DNA of 64,000 bases from Nostoc sp. S4 (GTDB taxonomy: Bacteria; Cyanobacteriota; Cyanobacteriia; Cyanobacteriales; Nostocaceae), in NCBI GenBank assembly GCA_029379225.1, contig JAQYWR010000011.1, positions 1-64,000 on the forward strand, read 5' to 3'. The notes under the pieces were generated by a model, which had not been told where the DNA came from, made no database searches, and saw nothing but the letters and a program-made list of their open reading frames with translations. The translations under genes and the position numbers were made by a program. Shown piece by piece: positions 17,409 through 24,790 of the stretch (the stretch's first letter is position 1; every line of letters starts with the position of its first letter).

Positions 17409-18817
17409 TGGTAAACAGCAGTAAAACCCCTACCGGAAAGGCTAAGAAAGGTCAGGTAACAGTACGTCCAGACGGAACAAGTATTAAAGCCTGCTTCCCC
17501 AGAAGTTACTTTGCTGATGGTAAACAGGTAAAACTAGGAACTGGTATTAATCCAGATGACTGGAAGGCTACGGCATCAAAGCTAGAGCGTAGGCTACAGC
17601 TAGAACTGGAAGAAGGAAAGCTCGACGATGGTCATGGACACTTCAACCTGGGGCGTTATCAAGAAATTCTTGAGGAATATGGATTAAGGGCAAAGCTGAG
17701 ATTAGTGAAGAGTGCTGAAACTTCAGATGACCAGCTACCACCTAAACCTGAAATGTCCTTAATGGAAGTGTGGGGGATGTATTGTGAGTACAGAAAAAAT
17801 GATTTAAGGGAAAGTGTTTACGAAGGTAAATATCAAGGAAGATACAGGAATTTTATTGAATCAGCAATTGAAGCTACCAAGTCAGAAGACCCGTTAAAAA
17901 TCAGAAATTGGTTGACCGAGAATAGAAGCTTGAAAACAGTTAAACTTGTACTTTCTAATTTAGAGAAAGCTTATCAACTAGGGATGAAGCAAAAGCTTTT
18001 ATCGCATAATCCTTTTGAGGGTATGGCTGAGGAGATTGTTAATAAAGGTGCTAAAGGTAAAACTCAGGATGAAGTAGATATAGAAAATGATGATGATGTA
18101 CTAGATAGAGGGAAGGCTTACACATGGGATGAAGCGCAAATAATACTTGAGTATGTGCAAGAAAAATACCCTCACTGGTACAACTATTTAAAGTTTAAAT
18201 TCCTTACTGGATGTAGAACAGGTGAAGGAATAGCTTTGATGTGGTGTGATGTTGAATGGGATAAAGAACGGGTTTTAATTCGCAGAACTTATGACCGGAT
18301 AACCAAAAAGTTCTATCCTTTGAAAAATGACAATACATACAAAGGTGAATTAATCCGGAAGTTCCCTATACCTAAAAACGGTGAATTGTGGAATCTTTTA
18401 AAAACAATTCCTCAAGGCAAAGATAACGAAATAGTATTTAAGTCTAAATTAGGAAAAATAATTGATGACACAAATTTTAGTCAAGCATGGCGCGGGAGAA
18501 AGAATTTTAACCGCAAGGGAATAATTACCCAATTAGTAGAAGCAGAAAGGTTAAATAAGTATCTATCACCCTATAACACACGACACACATTCATCACTCA
18601 TGCAATTTTTGATTTAGGAATTGATGAGAAAGTAGTAGCTAAATGGTGTGGACATACTATTGATGTAAGCAATAAACATTATCAGGATATAGCTATTTTT
18701 GCTGAAAGAATTAATCCTGAGATACCACAGCAACAATCAGAACTTGACTTATTAAAGGAACAGTTACGACAACAGCAAGAGTTAATCAATAAACTACTTC
18801 AGGATAAGGATAAATAA
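17408..18817 (+). CDS. Tyrosine recombinase (phage-type integrase)
   Basis: 469 residues from ATG 17408; GTG 17399 is an alternative three codons earlier. An N-terminal arm-binding-like domain (VTVRPDGTSIKACFP ... LGTGINPDDW) is followed by a SAM-like core-binding domain around residues 115-215 and a catalytic domain. Catalytic residues: Arg in LTGCRTGEGIALMW (about 268), His and Arg in TRHTFITH (about 390), His in WCGHTID (about 415), and nucleophile Tyr in NKHYQDI (about 424). It should catalyse integration and excision at the 21-bp repeat. A short Gln-rich tail ends the protein, and a terminator follows. No excisionase is recognised. Confidence 0.95.
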   Translation: MVNSSKTPTGKAKKGQVTVRPDGTSIKACFPRSYFADGKQVKLGTGINPDDWKATASKLERRLQLELEEGKLDDGHGHFNLGRYQEILEEYGLRAKLRLVKSAETSDDQLPPKPEMSLMEVWGMYCEYRKNDLRESVYEGKYQGRYRNFIESAIEATKSEDPLKIRNWLTENRSLKTVKLVLSNLEKAYQLGMKQKLLSHNPFEGMAEEIVNKGAKGKTQDEVDIENDDDVLDRGKAYTWDEAQIILEYVQEKYPHWYNYLKFKFLTGCRTGEGIALMWCDVEWDKERVLIRRTYDRITKKFYPLKNDNTYKGELIRKFPIPKNGELWNLLKTIPQGKDNEIVFKSKLGKIIDDTNFSQAWRGRKNFNRKGIITQLVEAERLNKYLSPYNTRHTFITHAIFDLGIDEKVVAKWCGHTIDVSNKHYQDIAIFAERINPEIPQQQSELDLLKEQLRQQQELINKLLQDKDK

Positions 18818-18861
18818 ACCCTTCTCACCCATAGTCCTCTAAGTATTACCTAAGAACTAAT

Positions 18862-18900
18862 AAACCCTCTAAGAATCAATATCCTGGAGGGTTATTTTTG
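18862..18900 (+). terminator. Intrinsic terminator after the integrase gene
   Basis: Stem aaccctc (18863-18869) and gagggtt (18887-18893), followed by attttt. It lies 45 bases after the integrase stop. Confidence 0.75.
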
Positions 18901-18923
18901 TTACCTTACTATTAGTTATGCAA

Positions 18924-19217
18924 TCAATCCCATACAGGTGTTTGCAAACCAATAAAATACACCAACTGTTTAAAATCACAGGGCATAGGAGGGATGACTA
19001 TGGCTGTAGGATATTCCCTTCTAATTAGCGGATAATATTCCTTCTCTACATCTACACTGTAGCCATCGTAATGACCGTAAATGCAATGAAGTATTGCATA
19101 AGCCATATCATGGTCAGTGCATAGGTAATAGATATTAAAACGAGGTCTTCCTATGCCCGTAGGTATGGTTACTCGCCATAAATCATACCTTGGTTCTGCA
19201 ACTAAAGATTGAGTCAT
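18924..19217 (-). CDS. Hypothetical protein of the integrative element (97 aa)
   Basis: 97 residues starting MTQSLVAEPRYDLWRVTIP, rich in Tyr, Pro and Ile, with a central YYLCTDHDMAYAILHCIYGHYDG segment. There is no membrane segment and no family that I recognise. It lies 36 bases downstream of the gene at 19254-19631 on the same strand, so the two are probably cotranscribed. It converges with the integrase gene and has its own stop inside the spacer. Confidence 0.65.
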   Translation of the reverse strand: MTQSLVAEPRYDLWRVTIPTGIGRPRFNIYYLCTDHDMAYAILHCIYGHYDGYSVDVEKEYYPLIRREYPTAIVIPPMPCDFKQLVYFIGLQTPVWD

Positions 19218-19253
19218 GATGTTTTCCCAGTCGTCTAAATATTTCCTGCCTGA

Positions 19254-19631
19254 TTACCTAGCGAGTAACGCCATTATTTCTTCAAGCTTCATTTTCACCA
19301 TATACCAGGCTAATAACCTCTCTTGCTCGTATCTGTCAGGGTGGCTCATCCTCCTGCCTTCCAGAGAGAATTTGATTAGCGCTGCTTGTTCGTCTGTGGG
19401 TGAATTCATTTCACTTATTGCTGACTCTATTACTTGAATAGTGGCAAGTGAGGGTATTCTCAGTCCGCGCCCCTCATTCATGTGTTTAATAGCTATTATC
19501 CCAAAGGACATTAGAGCGGTAATGTAACTTGATTTGTACGCTGGACTTCCCACGGGACGAACACCGTATCGACGGCATAAGTCGCGCAATTCGGGTACAG
19601 TCTTTATTTCGAGTTCTGAACGTGTAAACAT
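19254..19631 (-). CDS. Hypothetical protein with SAP/Rho-N-like N-terminal helix pair
   Basis: About 125 residues. The N-terminus (FTRSELEIKTVPELRDLC ... GVRPVG ... KSSYITALMSF) has the helix-turn-helix spacing of SAP or Rho-N-type small DNA/RNA-binding domains (leucine, turn with Gly, Lys, then I-x-x-L). The remainder is helical (ERLLAWYMVKMKLEEIMALL). I chose ATG 19631; TTG 19649 would add six residues. Function unknown; nucleic-acid binding is inference from the pattern. Confidence 0.7.
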   Translation of the reverse strand: MFTRSELEIKTVPELRDLCRRYGVRPVGSPAYKSSYITALMSFGIIAIKHMNEGRGLRIPSLATIQVIESAISEMNSPTDEQAALIKFSLEGRRMSHPDRYEQERLLAWYMVKMKLEEIMALLAR

Positions 19632-19756
19632 GGAATTACCATTTTTCAAAGTGGTATCAGTGGTGTACTAGTTTTCCAGTCCAAGGAACACCACTGATTA
19701 AAAACTCTATTGTTTTGCTAGCAAGTGAATCAAGCCTTATTTATATTTCTACACAA

Positions 19757-19945
19757 ATGCCTAACCCGAAGGGAAACCCAGATAATTTAAAGCCAATTAA
19801 ATCTGATAGAGAAGAACCACTGACCGAGCAAGTTAACCTGAGAGTTACTAAAACTATGAAGGAGGAACTATCTACAAAAAATGACCCACCGGAATTTTGC
19901 CGTCGTGCTATCCAGGAAGCGCTAGATAAGGATAAAGGGAAGTGA
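19757..19945 (+). CDS. Small ribbon-helix-helix (CopG/Arc-like) DNA-binding protein
   Basis: 62 residues. After a polar N-terminal arm comes the order strand-helix-helix: EQVNLRVT, KTMKEELSTK, then PPEFCRRAIQEALDK. That is the layout of ribbon-helix-helix repressors, which insert a two-stranded sheet into the major groove and bind short repeated half-sites. I chose ATG 19757; an in-frame TTG at 19715 would add 14 residues of unrelated sequence. It is followed by the element's noncoding control region, whose TGTCA arrays are plausible binding sites for it (inference). Confidence 0.7.
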   Translation: MPNPKGNPDNLKPIKSDREEPLTEQVNLRVTKTMKEELSTKNDPPEFCRRAIQEALDKDKGK

Positions 19946-20072
19946 TTGTCAGGTTCACTCTGTAACTGACGTAGATGCGATGTTAGCAGACAAGAGATTA
20001 TGAGGCTTACAGGGTGATACTACCCGTTAAACGACTTGCCACAAGGGTAAGGCAACAGAAAGAATTTTTCAT

Positions 20073-20086
20073 ACAGGTTAACCTGT
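20073..20086. promoter_or_regulatory. Perfect palindrome, candidate operator
   Basis: ACAGGTTAACCTGT, a perfect 14-bp palindrome 128 bases downstream of the ribbon-helix-helix gene. Candidate binding site for a dimeric regulator; no partner identified. Confidence 0.55.
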
Positions 20087-20209
20087 CAGAATAATATTTT
20101 GTCCTAGACAGCGCTTGCAGCGGTTCACATGGTCAATAAAAAGTGGGCGTTTTGAAAACTTGCCCCGTAAATCGCCCTGAAGCCATCTGATTTTAGAATT
20201 TTCGTATGT

Positions 20210-20255
20210 AGGAAGGTAAACTATCTAGCTATGCCTTCCTGACCATCGTAGATAG
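20210..20255 (+). ncRNA. Possible H-type RNA pseudoknot
   Basis: Stem 1 pairs AGGAAGG (20210-20216) with CCTTCCT (20234-20240). Stem 2 pairs CTATCTA (20221-20227, inside the loop of stem 1) with TAGATAG (20249-20255). The loops are 4, 6 and 8 bases, compatible with a real pseudoknot. Both stems are seven perfect pairs. Strand of transcription is not known, and the complementary strand would pair equally. Confidence 0.5.
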
Positions 20256-20359
20256 CCTTTAGGGAATGTCTTAGTAAACTCATAGGTAGAGTTATTTTTT
20301 TTACGGCACAATACCCTAAGCTAAAAAAGCACTGTCCCGTGGTATTGTTTTGCGTAGAA

Positions 20360-20504
20360 CATACCTTATGTTTTTAAAGTGTCATCCTGAGATGTTATCC
20401 TGAGATGTCATTTAAAATGTCACCCTAGCAAAATATCTATACGACATATTTTAATGACATCTCAGGATGACACTTAGATATGTCACTTTCCACATAAGGG
20501 TATG
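20360..20504. repeat. TGTCA/TGACA array A, iteron-like, 12-13 bp pitch
   Basis: Pentamers start at 20380 (TGTCA), 20393 (TGTTA), 20406 (TGTCA), 20418 (TGTCA), 20442 (CGACA), 20455 (TGACA), 20468 (TGACA) and 20481 (TGTCA). Steps are 13, 13, 12, 24, 13, 13 and 13. The left four are direct and the next three inverted, so the array is near-symmetric about 20432. It is flanked by inverted repeats CATACCTTATG (20360-20370) and CATAAGGGTATG (20493-20504). A 19-bp perfect inverted repeat lies at 20377-20395 and 20457-20475. Confidence 0.85.
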
Positions 20505-20520
20505 ACTACGCCATAAAGAA

Positions 20521-20552
20521 AGCCTAGCAATAATATGCTAGGCATAAGTATT
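20521..20552 (-). terminator. Intrinsic terminator for the minus-strand operon
   Basis: Perfect 8-bp stem gcctagca/tgctaggc (20522-20529 and 20536-20543), followed on the minus strand by tttcttt. It lies about 80 bases after the stop of the gene at 20622-21350. Confidence 0.7.
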
Positions 20553-20562
20553 GATTGGATTT

Positions 20563-20598
20563 AGCATCCCTTTAGTGATTGCAGTCGCTAAGGGGATA
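20563..20598 (-). terminator. Second hairpin after the minus-strand operon
   Basis: Stem catcccttta/taaggggat with a loop of about 15 bases, just downstream of the operon on the minus strand. It probably acts with the neighbouring hairpin as a double terminator; no strong U-run. Confidence 0.45.
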
Positions 20599-20621
20599 TT
20601 TTGCTAGCCGTCAATAAATGG

Positions 20622-21350
20622 CTACAGAGTATTTTTTTCTTTGTGTGCATCTTTCAACGCCCTATGAATACGTTCGTCTACACCGCCTTTACGGTATCGA
20701 GAGAAATGTTTCTTCACTTTCGCTACTAGTAGTAATTCGTCAGAGTCCTCAATATAGTTCAATCCCACATCTCTGTTACCCTGTATCACTTCTAATTCCT
20801 TCAGTTCTTTTGCAGTTTTGTGTACTGCTGCTAACGTCAACTTATTGTGAGTAGATGCACAACTGAATCCGTAAGTTTTACAGGCATACTCAAAATTAGT
20901 GTGCTGTTCCCTGAGATACTTTCGTCGTGCTTCCCACCGTTCTCTATTTGCGGTAGTTTGTTGCTCATACTGTTGTTCCGTCTTGGACGCACCGAATGTA
21001 TTATCGCAACGACGGTGCAACGTCTCTTGCATACACGCTGCTACTAACGCTTGTGCTTTGGTATTAGCCTTATATGCTTGACTCAACCAGAAACTTGAAG
21101 CAACTTCGATAGATAGGATATTAGCTGGCTTGTTACTACCTTCTACAGCCGTTTCTGAAAATTCGGAACCATTTCCAGGTAAGGCTTTGACCACTTTGGT
21201 ACGCAGAAAATTGAAAATACAAGAACTTGACACATTTACAGCATCGGCTACTTGAGACTGACTCATCACATACTCACCATCTGGCATTTGAAATACTTCT
21301 ACTTCGATACCCGCGACTTGAATTGACGCACGTTTAGCTTTAATTGTCAT
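20622..21350 (-). CDS. Putative phage-antirepressor-like DNA-binding protein of the element
   Basis: 242 residues. The N-terminal region contains a helix-turn-helix-like stretch (EYVMSQSQVADAVNVSSSCI) and then FNFLRTK, resembling the start of phage regulatory and antirepressor proteins. A helical segment follows (SFWLSQAYKANTKAQALVAACMQETL with a related internal pattern) and a basic C-terminus with coiled-coil character. I do not recognise a named domain. Its start is two bases after the stop of the upstream gene, so translation is probably coupled. Likely regulator; confidence in that role is moderate. Confidence 0.65.
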   Translation of the reverse strand: MTIKAKRASIQVAGIEVEVFQMPDGEYVMSQSQVADAVNVSSSCIFNFLRTKVVKALPGNGSEFSETAVEGSNKPANILSIEVASSFWLSQAYKANTKAQALVAACMQETLHRRCDNTFGASKTEQQYEQQTTANRERWEARRKYLREQHTNFEYACKTYGFSCASTHNKLTLAAVHKTAKELKELEVIQGNRDVGLNYIEDSDELLLVAKVKKHFSRYRKGGVDERIHRALKDAHKEKNTL

Positions 21351-21352
21351 AA

Positions 21353-21664
21353 TTAACCCTCCCGAATATTTTCTTGGTTGTCGGCGTAAATTTTGGTAGC
21401 ATCAATCCCTAATCTGTCTAGGAAGAATCTAAGCGTTGAGACTAACTTGCGTGCTTGCTCATAACGTGGTGAAGTACTCTTTTCCTCACAAGTCTTTTCC
21501 CACATCTCAACCTCCTTCTCTAGGTCAATTAAGAGTTGATAGATGTCGTCTAACTTGTTAGCGATAGAGATTGGGACATATTTCTGCATTACCTCACCAG
21601 CGTATTTTTTCTTCCTACCTGAACCTGGTTTTCTCGTGCCACTACTTGGAACACCTCTAGGCAT
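21353..21664 (-). CDS. Small basic hypothetical protein of the element
   Basis: About 103 residues from ATG 21664 (MPRGVPSSGTRKPGSGRKKKY). The first 20 residues are Gly/Arg/Lys-rich like an AT-hook or nucleic-acid-binding tail. The rest is helical (NKLDDIYQLLIDLEKEVEMW) and could form a coiled coil. An upstream in-frame start would add only six residues. The ending GEVMQKYVPISIANKLD block resembles small proteins beside phage regulators, but no family is certain. Its stop is coupled to the next gene. Confidence 0.65.
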   Translation of the reverse strand: MPRGVPSSGTRKPGSGRKKKYAGEVMQKYVPISIANKLDDIYQLLIDLEKEVEMWEKTCEEKSTSPRYEQARKLVSTLRFFLDRLGIDATKIYADNQENIREG

Positions 21665-21693
21665 AGATAAAATCCTCATCATTTTAAAATTTA

Positions 21694-21987
21694 TTACATT
21701 TCCGCTAAAGGGCGGTCACTTATCATTACTTCTATTAGGTCGTAGCAGTCTTCACCACAGAAAGAAGGTGCTATTTTTCCTTTGTTCTTTGCAATGGTAT
21801 TAGAGGCGGTAAATTCCCAGTGACCGCCATTGTGGTCTATACGGTAAACTTGTTCTGTGATTATTCCACTAAAATGAAGCGTAAAATTTTCGGATTCCTG
21901 TATCCAATAAATACGTTGTCCTAACTTGTAGAGAGGCGCGGCAACTAATACAGTAGAAGGATGTACAGATAGTTGAATAGCTGACAT
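21694..21987 (-). CDS. Hypothetical protein of the element (97 aa)
   Basis: 97 residues starting MSAIQLSVHPSTVLVAAP. A central beta-rich segment (LYKLGQRIYWIQES ... FSGIITEQVYRID) suggests a small SH3-like barrel; this is a guess from strand pattern only. A strong ribosome binding site (taggagcg) lies nine bases before the ATG. It is 29 bases upstream of the next gene in the same direction. Family not recognised. Confidence 0.65.
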   Translation of the reverse strand: MSAIQLSVHPSTVLVAAPLYKLGQRIYWIQESENFTLHFSGIITEQVYRIDHNGGHWEFTASNTIAKNKGKIAPSFCGEDCYDLIEVMISDRPLAEM

Positions 21988-22100
21988 AATAATTACGCTC
22001 CTAGCGTAGTAATGGTACGTAAAAGAGAAGTCGTCATCGTCTGAGTTGTAACCTCATTCGGTGGCGCGTTTTATTGTGTGTATAAACGAGAGAAATTCAA

Positions 22101-22604
22101 TCAATAGTTGAACAAATGTCGGTCGGGGTCGTGACCACTGTCTAGACTATTCCGAACGGCATCAATCTGATTTTTCAGGGATTGATAAGCTTTATCCAGT
22201 TTATTGAACTGTTCAATCATTGTTTGTGGTGTTAGCTCATCCGTTAATCCAAATACAAGCCATCCCAAGTCACGAGACTTGCTAATCAATTCAAATGCAT
22301 CAGTCTGGATAACCTCTAGTTCGTAGTCATCATTTTTGAGCAACTCTTTGCTTATTTCAGTGGACACATCTTGTGCGGTATTACTAGCGCTTTTTAGCGA
22401 GTTGGCTATCACTAAAGCATATTCCCAGTAAGCCTTGCCGTTGTACCCCCTCAATGCTGTAGCTTTTACGAATGAGTTACCGTCAGACGGTAAGCGATTG
22501 AGTAATACGTTATTGCAGAATCCTTTAGTAAATTCTGTGTCTGACAATTCATTGAAGCCTAAAAGGGATTTTATCTGTATCTTGATTTCGTTGATAGTTG
22601 ACAT
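22101..22604 (-). CDS. Hypothetical protein of the element (167 aa), first gene of the minus-strand operon
   Basis: 167 residues starting MSTINEIKIQIKSLLGFNEL. Mostly alpha-helical, with a C-terminal helical segment (TMIEQFNKLDKAYQSLKNQI) and no membrane segments. No family recognised. It heads a run of four minus-strand genes. Its promoter region holds two copies of a 22-bp repeat (22693-22745), likely operators for this operon. Confidence 0.65.
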   Translation of the reverse strand: MSTINEIKIQIKSLLGFNELSDTEFTKGFCNNVLLNRLPSDGNSFVKATALRGYNGKAYWEYALVIANSLKSASNTAQDVSTEISKELLKNDDYELEVIQTDAFELISKSRDLGWLVFGLTDELTPQTMIEQFNKLDKAYQSLKNQIDAVRNSLDSGHDPDRHLFNY

Positions 22605-22692
22605 GAACCTAGATCGAGTGTGTGTGTACTAGGCATCAACAGCGCTATGGAATCGATTAATCTCTGAATCCCTTGCTGTTGTTTGCTTATAT

Positions 22693-22745
22693 TATTTATA
22701 ACAGATAAATAAAAAACGTCAACTATTTATAACAGATAAATAAAA
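22693..22745. repeat. Two 22-bp direct repeats, candidate operators
   Basis: Two identical 22-bp copies starting tatttataacagataaat, at 22693-22714 and 22724-22745, 31 bp apart (about three helical turns). Each copy contains an imperfect palindrome (ttatttat/ataaataa). They lie 90-140 bases upstream of the minus-strand operon start, which suits a repressor binding to the same face of the helix. Confidence 0.75.
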
Positions 22746-22939
22746 CAATAAGCTACAACATATACTGTGACTGTGTTTCAAGGTAAGACTTGGTTTATAT
22801 TCTCAATAAGAGCTTGTAGGTATGTTTTTTAGTTATGTTTTTAAGACTTTTTGTAAGCTGCAATCCTTAGCGCATAAGGTCATTCTCAATAATTTGCAAC
22901 AGACATTTTGGCGATACTGGGCACACTTATGTTTTGAAG

Positions 22940-22982
22940 TGACATATTTAGGTGTCATTTTTAATGACATTTTTAGATGTCA
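22940..22982. repeat. TGTCA/TGACA array B, 12-13 bp pitch
   Basis: Four pentamers: TGACA 22940, TGTCA 22953, TGACA 22965, TGTCA 22978. Steps are 13, 12 and 13, with orientation alternating. It lies about 107-149 bases upstream of the gene at 23089 and has the same pitch as arrays A and C. Confidence 0.85.
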
Positions 22983-23088
22983 CCTGGAAACAATACACGG
23001 GACGCCCGCCAGTTGAACTTTTCACGTTCAAGCGTAAAAAGTCAGCACCCTCAAATGACCTAACAATACACACAAGGATTGAATAAAA

Positions 23089-23742
23089 ATGAGTAGATAT
23101 CACGACGCAAGAGCAGAAGCAATATTGCATCAACTAGATACAATCTGGAAAGAATTTAGGTCAAACCCAATTACTGTAAAAGCTACGCATCAAGGAATTC
23201 ATGGAACGCTGCCTTGGGATGAGGCAAAAATGTTGAGCGATCGCTGGGAAGAATTAGCTGACAACTTTCAACACAAAAGAGACGTTATCCTAGAATCTCA
23301 ATTAAAGCAAGATATTAGCGGTATTGAATGGATCGCAAGCTCGTACGGTAATATAAGCATTGAGTTACCAAGAATACACGAACAACTGAAAGCGATCGCG
23401 ACAGACAAACAAATTCTTACGCAATCTAAATCTTCAGCACTGAATTTTCTTACTCACTGGCATCAAGCTTTCAAAGTATGGCAATACCTTGAAAGAGATT
23501 GGAAGCAAGTACAATGGAATGATTTTTGTATTGAATGCTCAAATCGAGAATGGCTTGAGATATGGGTTGATGATTTTATTTACAACGTTACTGAGTTAGA
23601 TGGAACAATAACAGAATATCCTGTTTTCGCTATCAACGCTTGCTGCTATTGGGGAGATCCAATAGAGGCAAATAAAACAGAATTCTTTCCAAGATCGGGT
23701 TTAACAAGCTTTCAATTTAACAACTCTATTCCTATTCTCTAA
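23089..23742 (+). CDS. Hypothetical protein of the element (217 aa)
   Basis: 217 residues starting MSRYHDARAEAILHQLDTIW. The N-terminal half is helical and polar; the C-terminal half is rich in Trp and aromatic residues (WLEIWVDDFIYNV, INACCYWGDPIE). No family is recognised, and there are no membrane segments. It contains HIP1-like gcgatcgc sites, unlike most of the element, so it may have resided in cyanobacteria for a long time. It is 75 bases upstream of the BRO gene and may be cotranscribed with it. Confidence 0.65.
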   Translation: MSRYHDARAEAILHQLDTIWKEFRSNPITVKATHQGIHGTLPWDEAKMLSDRWEELADNFQHKRDVILESQLKQDISGIEWIASSYGNISIELPRIHEQLKAIATDKQILTQSKSSALNFLTHWHQAFKVWQYLERDWKQVQWNDFCIECSNREWLEIWVDDFIYNVTELDGTITEYPVFAINACCYWGDPIEANKTEFFPRSGLTSFQFNNSIPIL

Positions 23743-23817
23743 CTAAGTAATCACAATGCCACAGTAGCAGGTTTTGACATTTTTTTAATATATACATAAA
23801 CCTGAGAAGAACAACAA

Positions 23818-24417
23818 ATGAGTAACTTATCCGTCTTTAACTTCGAGTCACACGAAATACGCTTTGTAGGCACAGCAGATAAACCTTGGTGGGTGGGTGC
23901 TGATATTTGTAGAGGGTTAGAACTGTCTAATCCGTCTATGGCAATTAGTAAGCTTGATGACGACGAAAAAACACATGACATCAGCATTCCTGATGTCACC
24001 GGAAAATTCAGCGGTAGTAGGGTACAAAAAGTTTGGTGTGTTAATGAGTCAGGCGTATACTCGCTTATTTTCCTTAGTCGCAAACCGCAAGCAAAGCGCT
24101 TCAAGAAGTGGCTTACATCGGAAATCCTTCCATCCATCCGCAAAACTGGAAGCTATGCCAGCGCAAATTGCCAACACACCACCACTGTTCACGCACTTGC
24201 TGAACTACAAGACGCTGAGACTAAAACGCGTAATAACATTGCCAGACTTGAGCGTGAATTGAAGTCAGAGCAAGTAAAACTGCAAGACATACAGAAACAG
24301 CAATTGGTGGTAGCGAAAGCTTTTAATGATGCTAATCCTGGCATGGTGCAACAGGCAATTGCTGTGGCAAGGATACTCGATAAGGCTAAGGCAAACAACA
24401 AGTATCTTTCTGTGTAG
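23818..24417 (+). CDS. BRO-family (Bro-N domain) phage antirepressor-type protein
   Basis: 199 residues. Residues 1-115 match the Bro-N pattern: FNFESHEIRFVG, WWVGADICRGL, ISKLDDDEK, VNESGVYSLIFLSRKPQAK and FKKWLTSEILPSIRKTGSY. Such domains occur in phage antirepressors and in baculovirus BRO proteins; they bind DNA or repressors. The C-terminal 75 residues are a coiled coil (NNIARLERELKSEQVKL) rather than the usual KilAC/ANT domain. ATG 23818 is the clear start. It ends exactly where TGTCA array C begins. Confidence 0.92.
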   Translation: MSNLSVFNFESHEIRFVGTADKPWWVGADICRGLELSNPSMAISKLDDDEKTHDISIPDVTGKFSGSRVQKVWCVNESGVYSLIFLSRKPQAKRFKKWLTSEILPSIRKTGSYASANCQHTTTVHALAELQDAETKTRNNIARLERELKSEQVKLQDIQKQQLVVAKAFNDANPGMVQQAIAVARILDKAKANNKYLSV

Positions 24418-24473
24418 TGACATTCTAGAGTGACATGTTTTAGTGTCACTTTTAGTGTCACCTGAAAATGTCA
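24418..24473. repeat. TGTCA/TGACA array C, 12-13 bp pitch
   Basis: Five pentamers: TGACA 24418, TGACA 24431, TGTCA 24444, TGTCA 24456, TGTCA 24469. Steps are 13, 13, 12 and 13. The first overlaps the end of the BRO gene stop. It has the same pitch as arrays A and B. Confidence 0.85.
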
Positions 24474-24669
24474 TTCAGTTTTTAAGGTAGGCTACTTTCG
24501 ATTACCCTTACCCTGCCTAAAACGAAAATTGAATTTCTTTAGTTCTTATGCAAAAAATTGAGTGCAATTTTCAAAACGGCTATTGTCTACCGTAGTTGGT
24601 GAGGTTTGTTAAGTACCAGTGAGAGAATTATGGGAATATAGGATAGGGAGGAATTTACGCTCTCACTGT

Positions 24670-24766
24670 TGAGCATCAATTGAGCATCAGTGCTAAGTAT
24701 AAAAATATACCAGTTATTTATGCTCAAATACAGAGAATCAGGTAAATGAGCATTGTATGAGCATAA
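24670..24766 (+). promoter_or_regulatory. Putative integrase arm-type sites, right (two pairs plus one inverted)
   Basis: TGAGCATCA at 24670-24678 and 24681-24689, then TGAGCATTG at 24747-24755 and TGAGCATAA at 24758-24766. Both pairs have exactly 11-bp spacing, like the left pair at 17389-17408. An inverted copy (TTATGCTCA) lies at 24718-24726. The arrangement resembles the P-arm sites of phage integrases. Confidence 0.75.
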
Positions 24767-24790
24767 ATCGGAAGATGAGGGCTGAAAGTA

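Larger units (their letters stand above)
19946..20621. promoter_or_regulatory. Noncoding control region of the integrative element
   Basis: 676 bases with no supported gene but dense structure: a perfect 14-bp palindrome (20073-20086), a possible H-type pseudoknot (20210-20255), an iteron-like array flanked by inverted repeats (20360-20504), and two terminator hairpins. This density suggests an operator cluster or replication/partition origin. Which one is unknown. Confidence 0.6.
22605..23088. promoter_or_regulatory. Divergent control region of the integrative element
   Basis: 484 bases between the divergent genes at 22604 and 23089. It contains a pair of 22-bp direct repeats and TGTCA array B, described separately. 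A short open frame at 22822-23016 has unconvincing composition and no RBS. Just before the gene at 23089, aaggattg is a usable RBS. Confidence 0.6.

Noticed and set aside
22822-23016. Small gene in the element control region
   Set aside because: No RBS, unlike protein composition, and it overlaps TGTCA array B.
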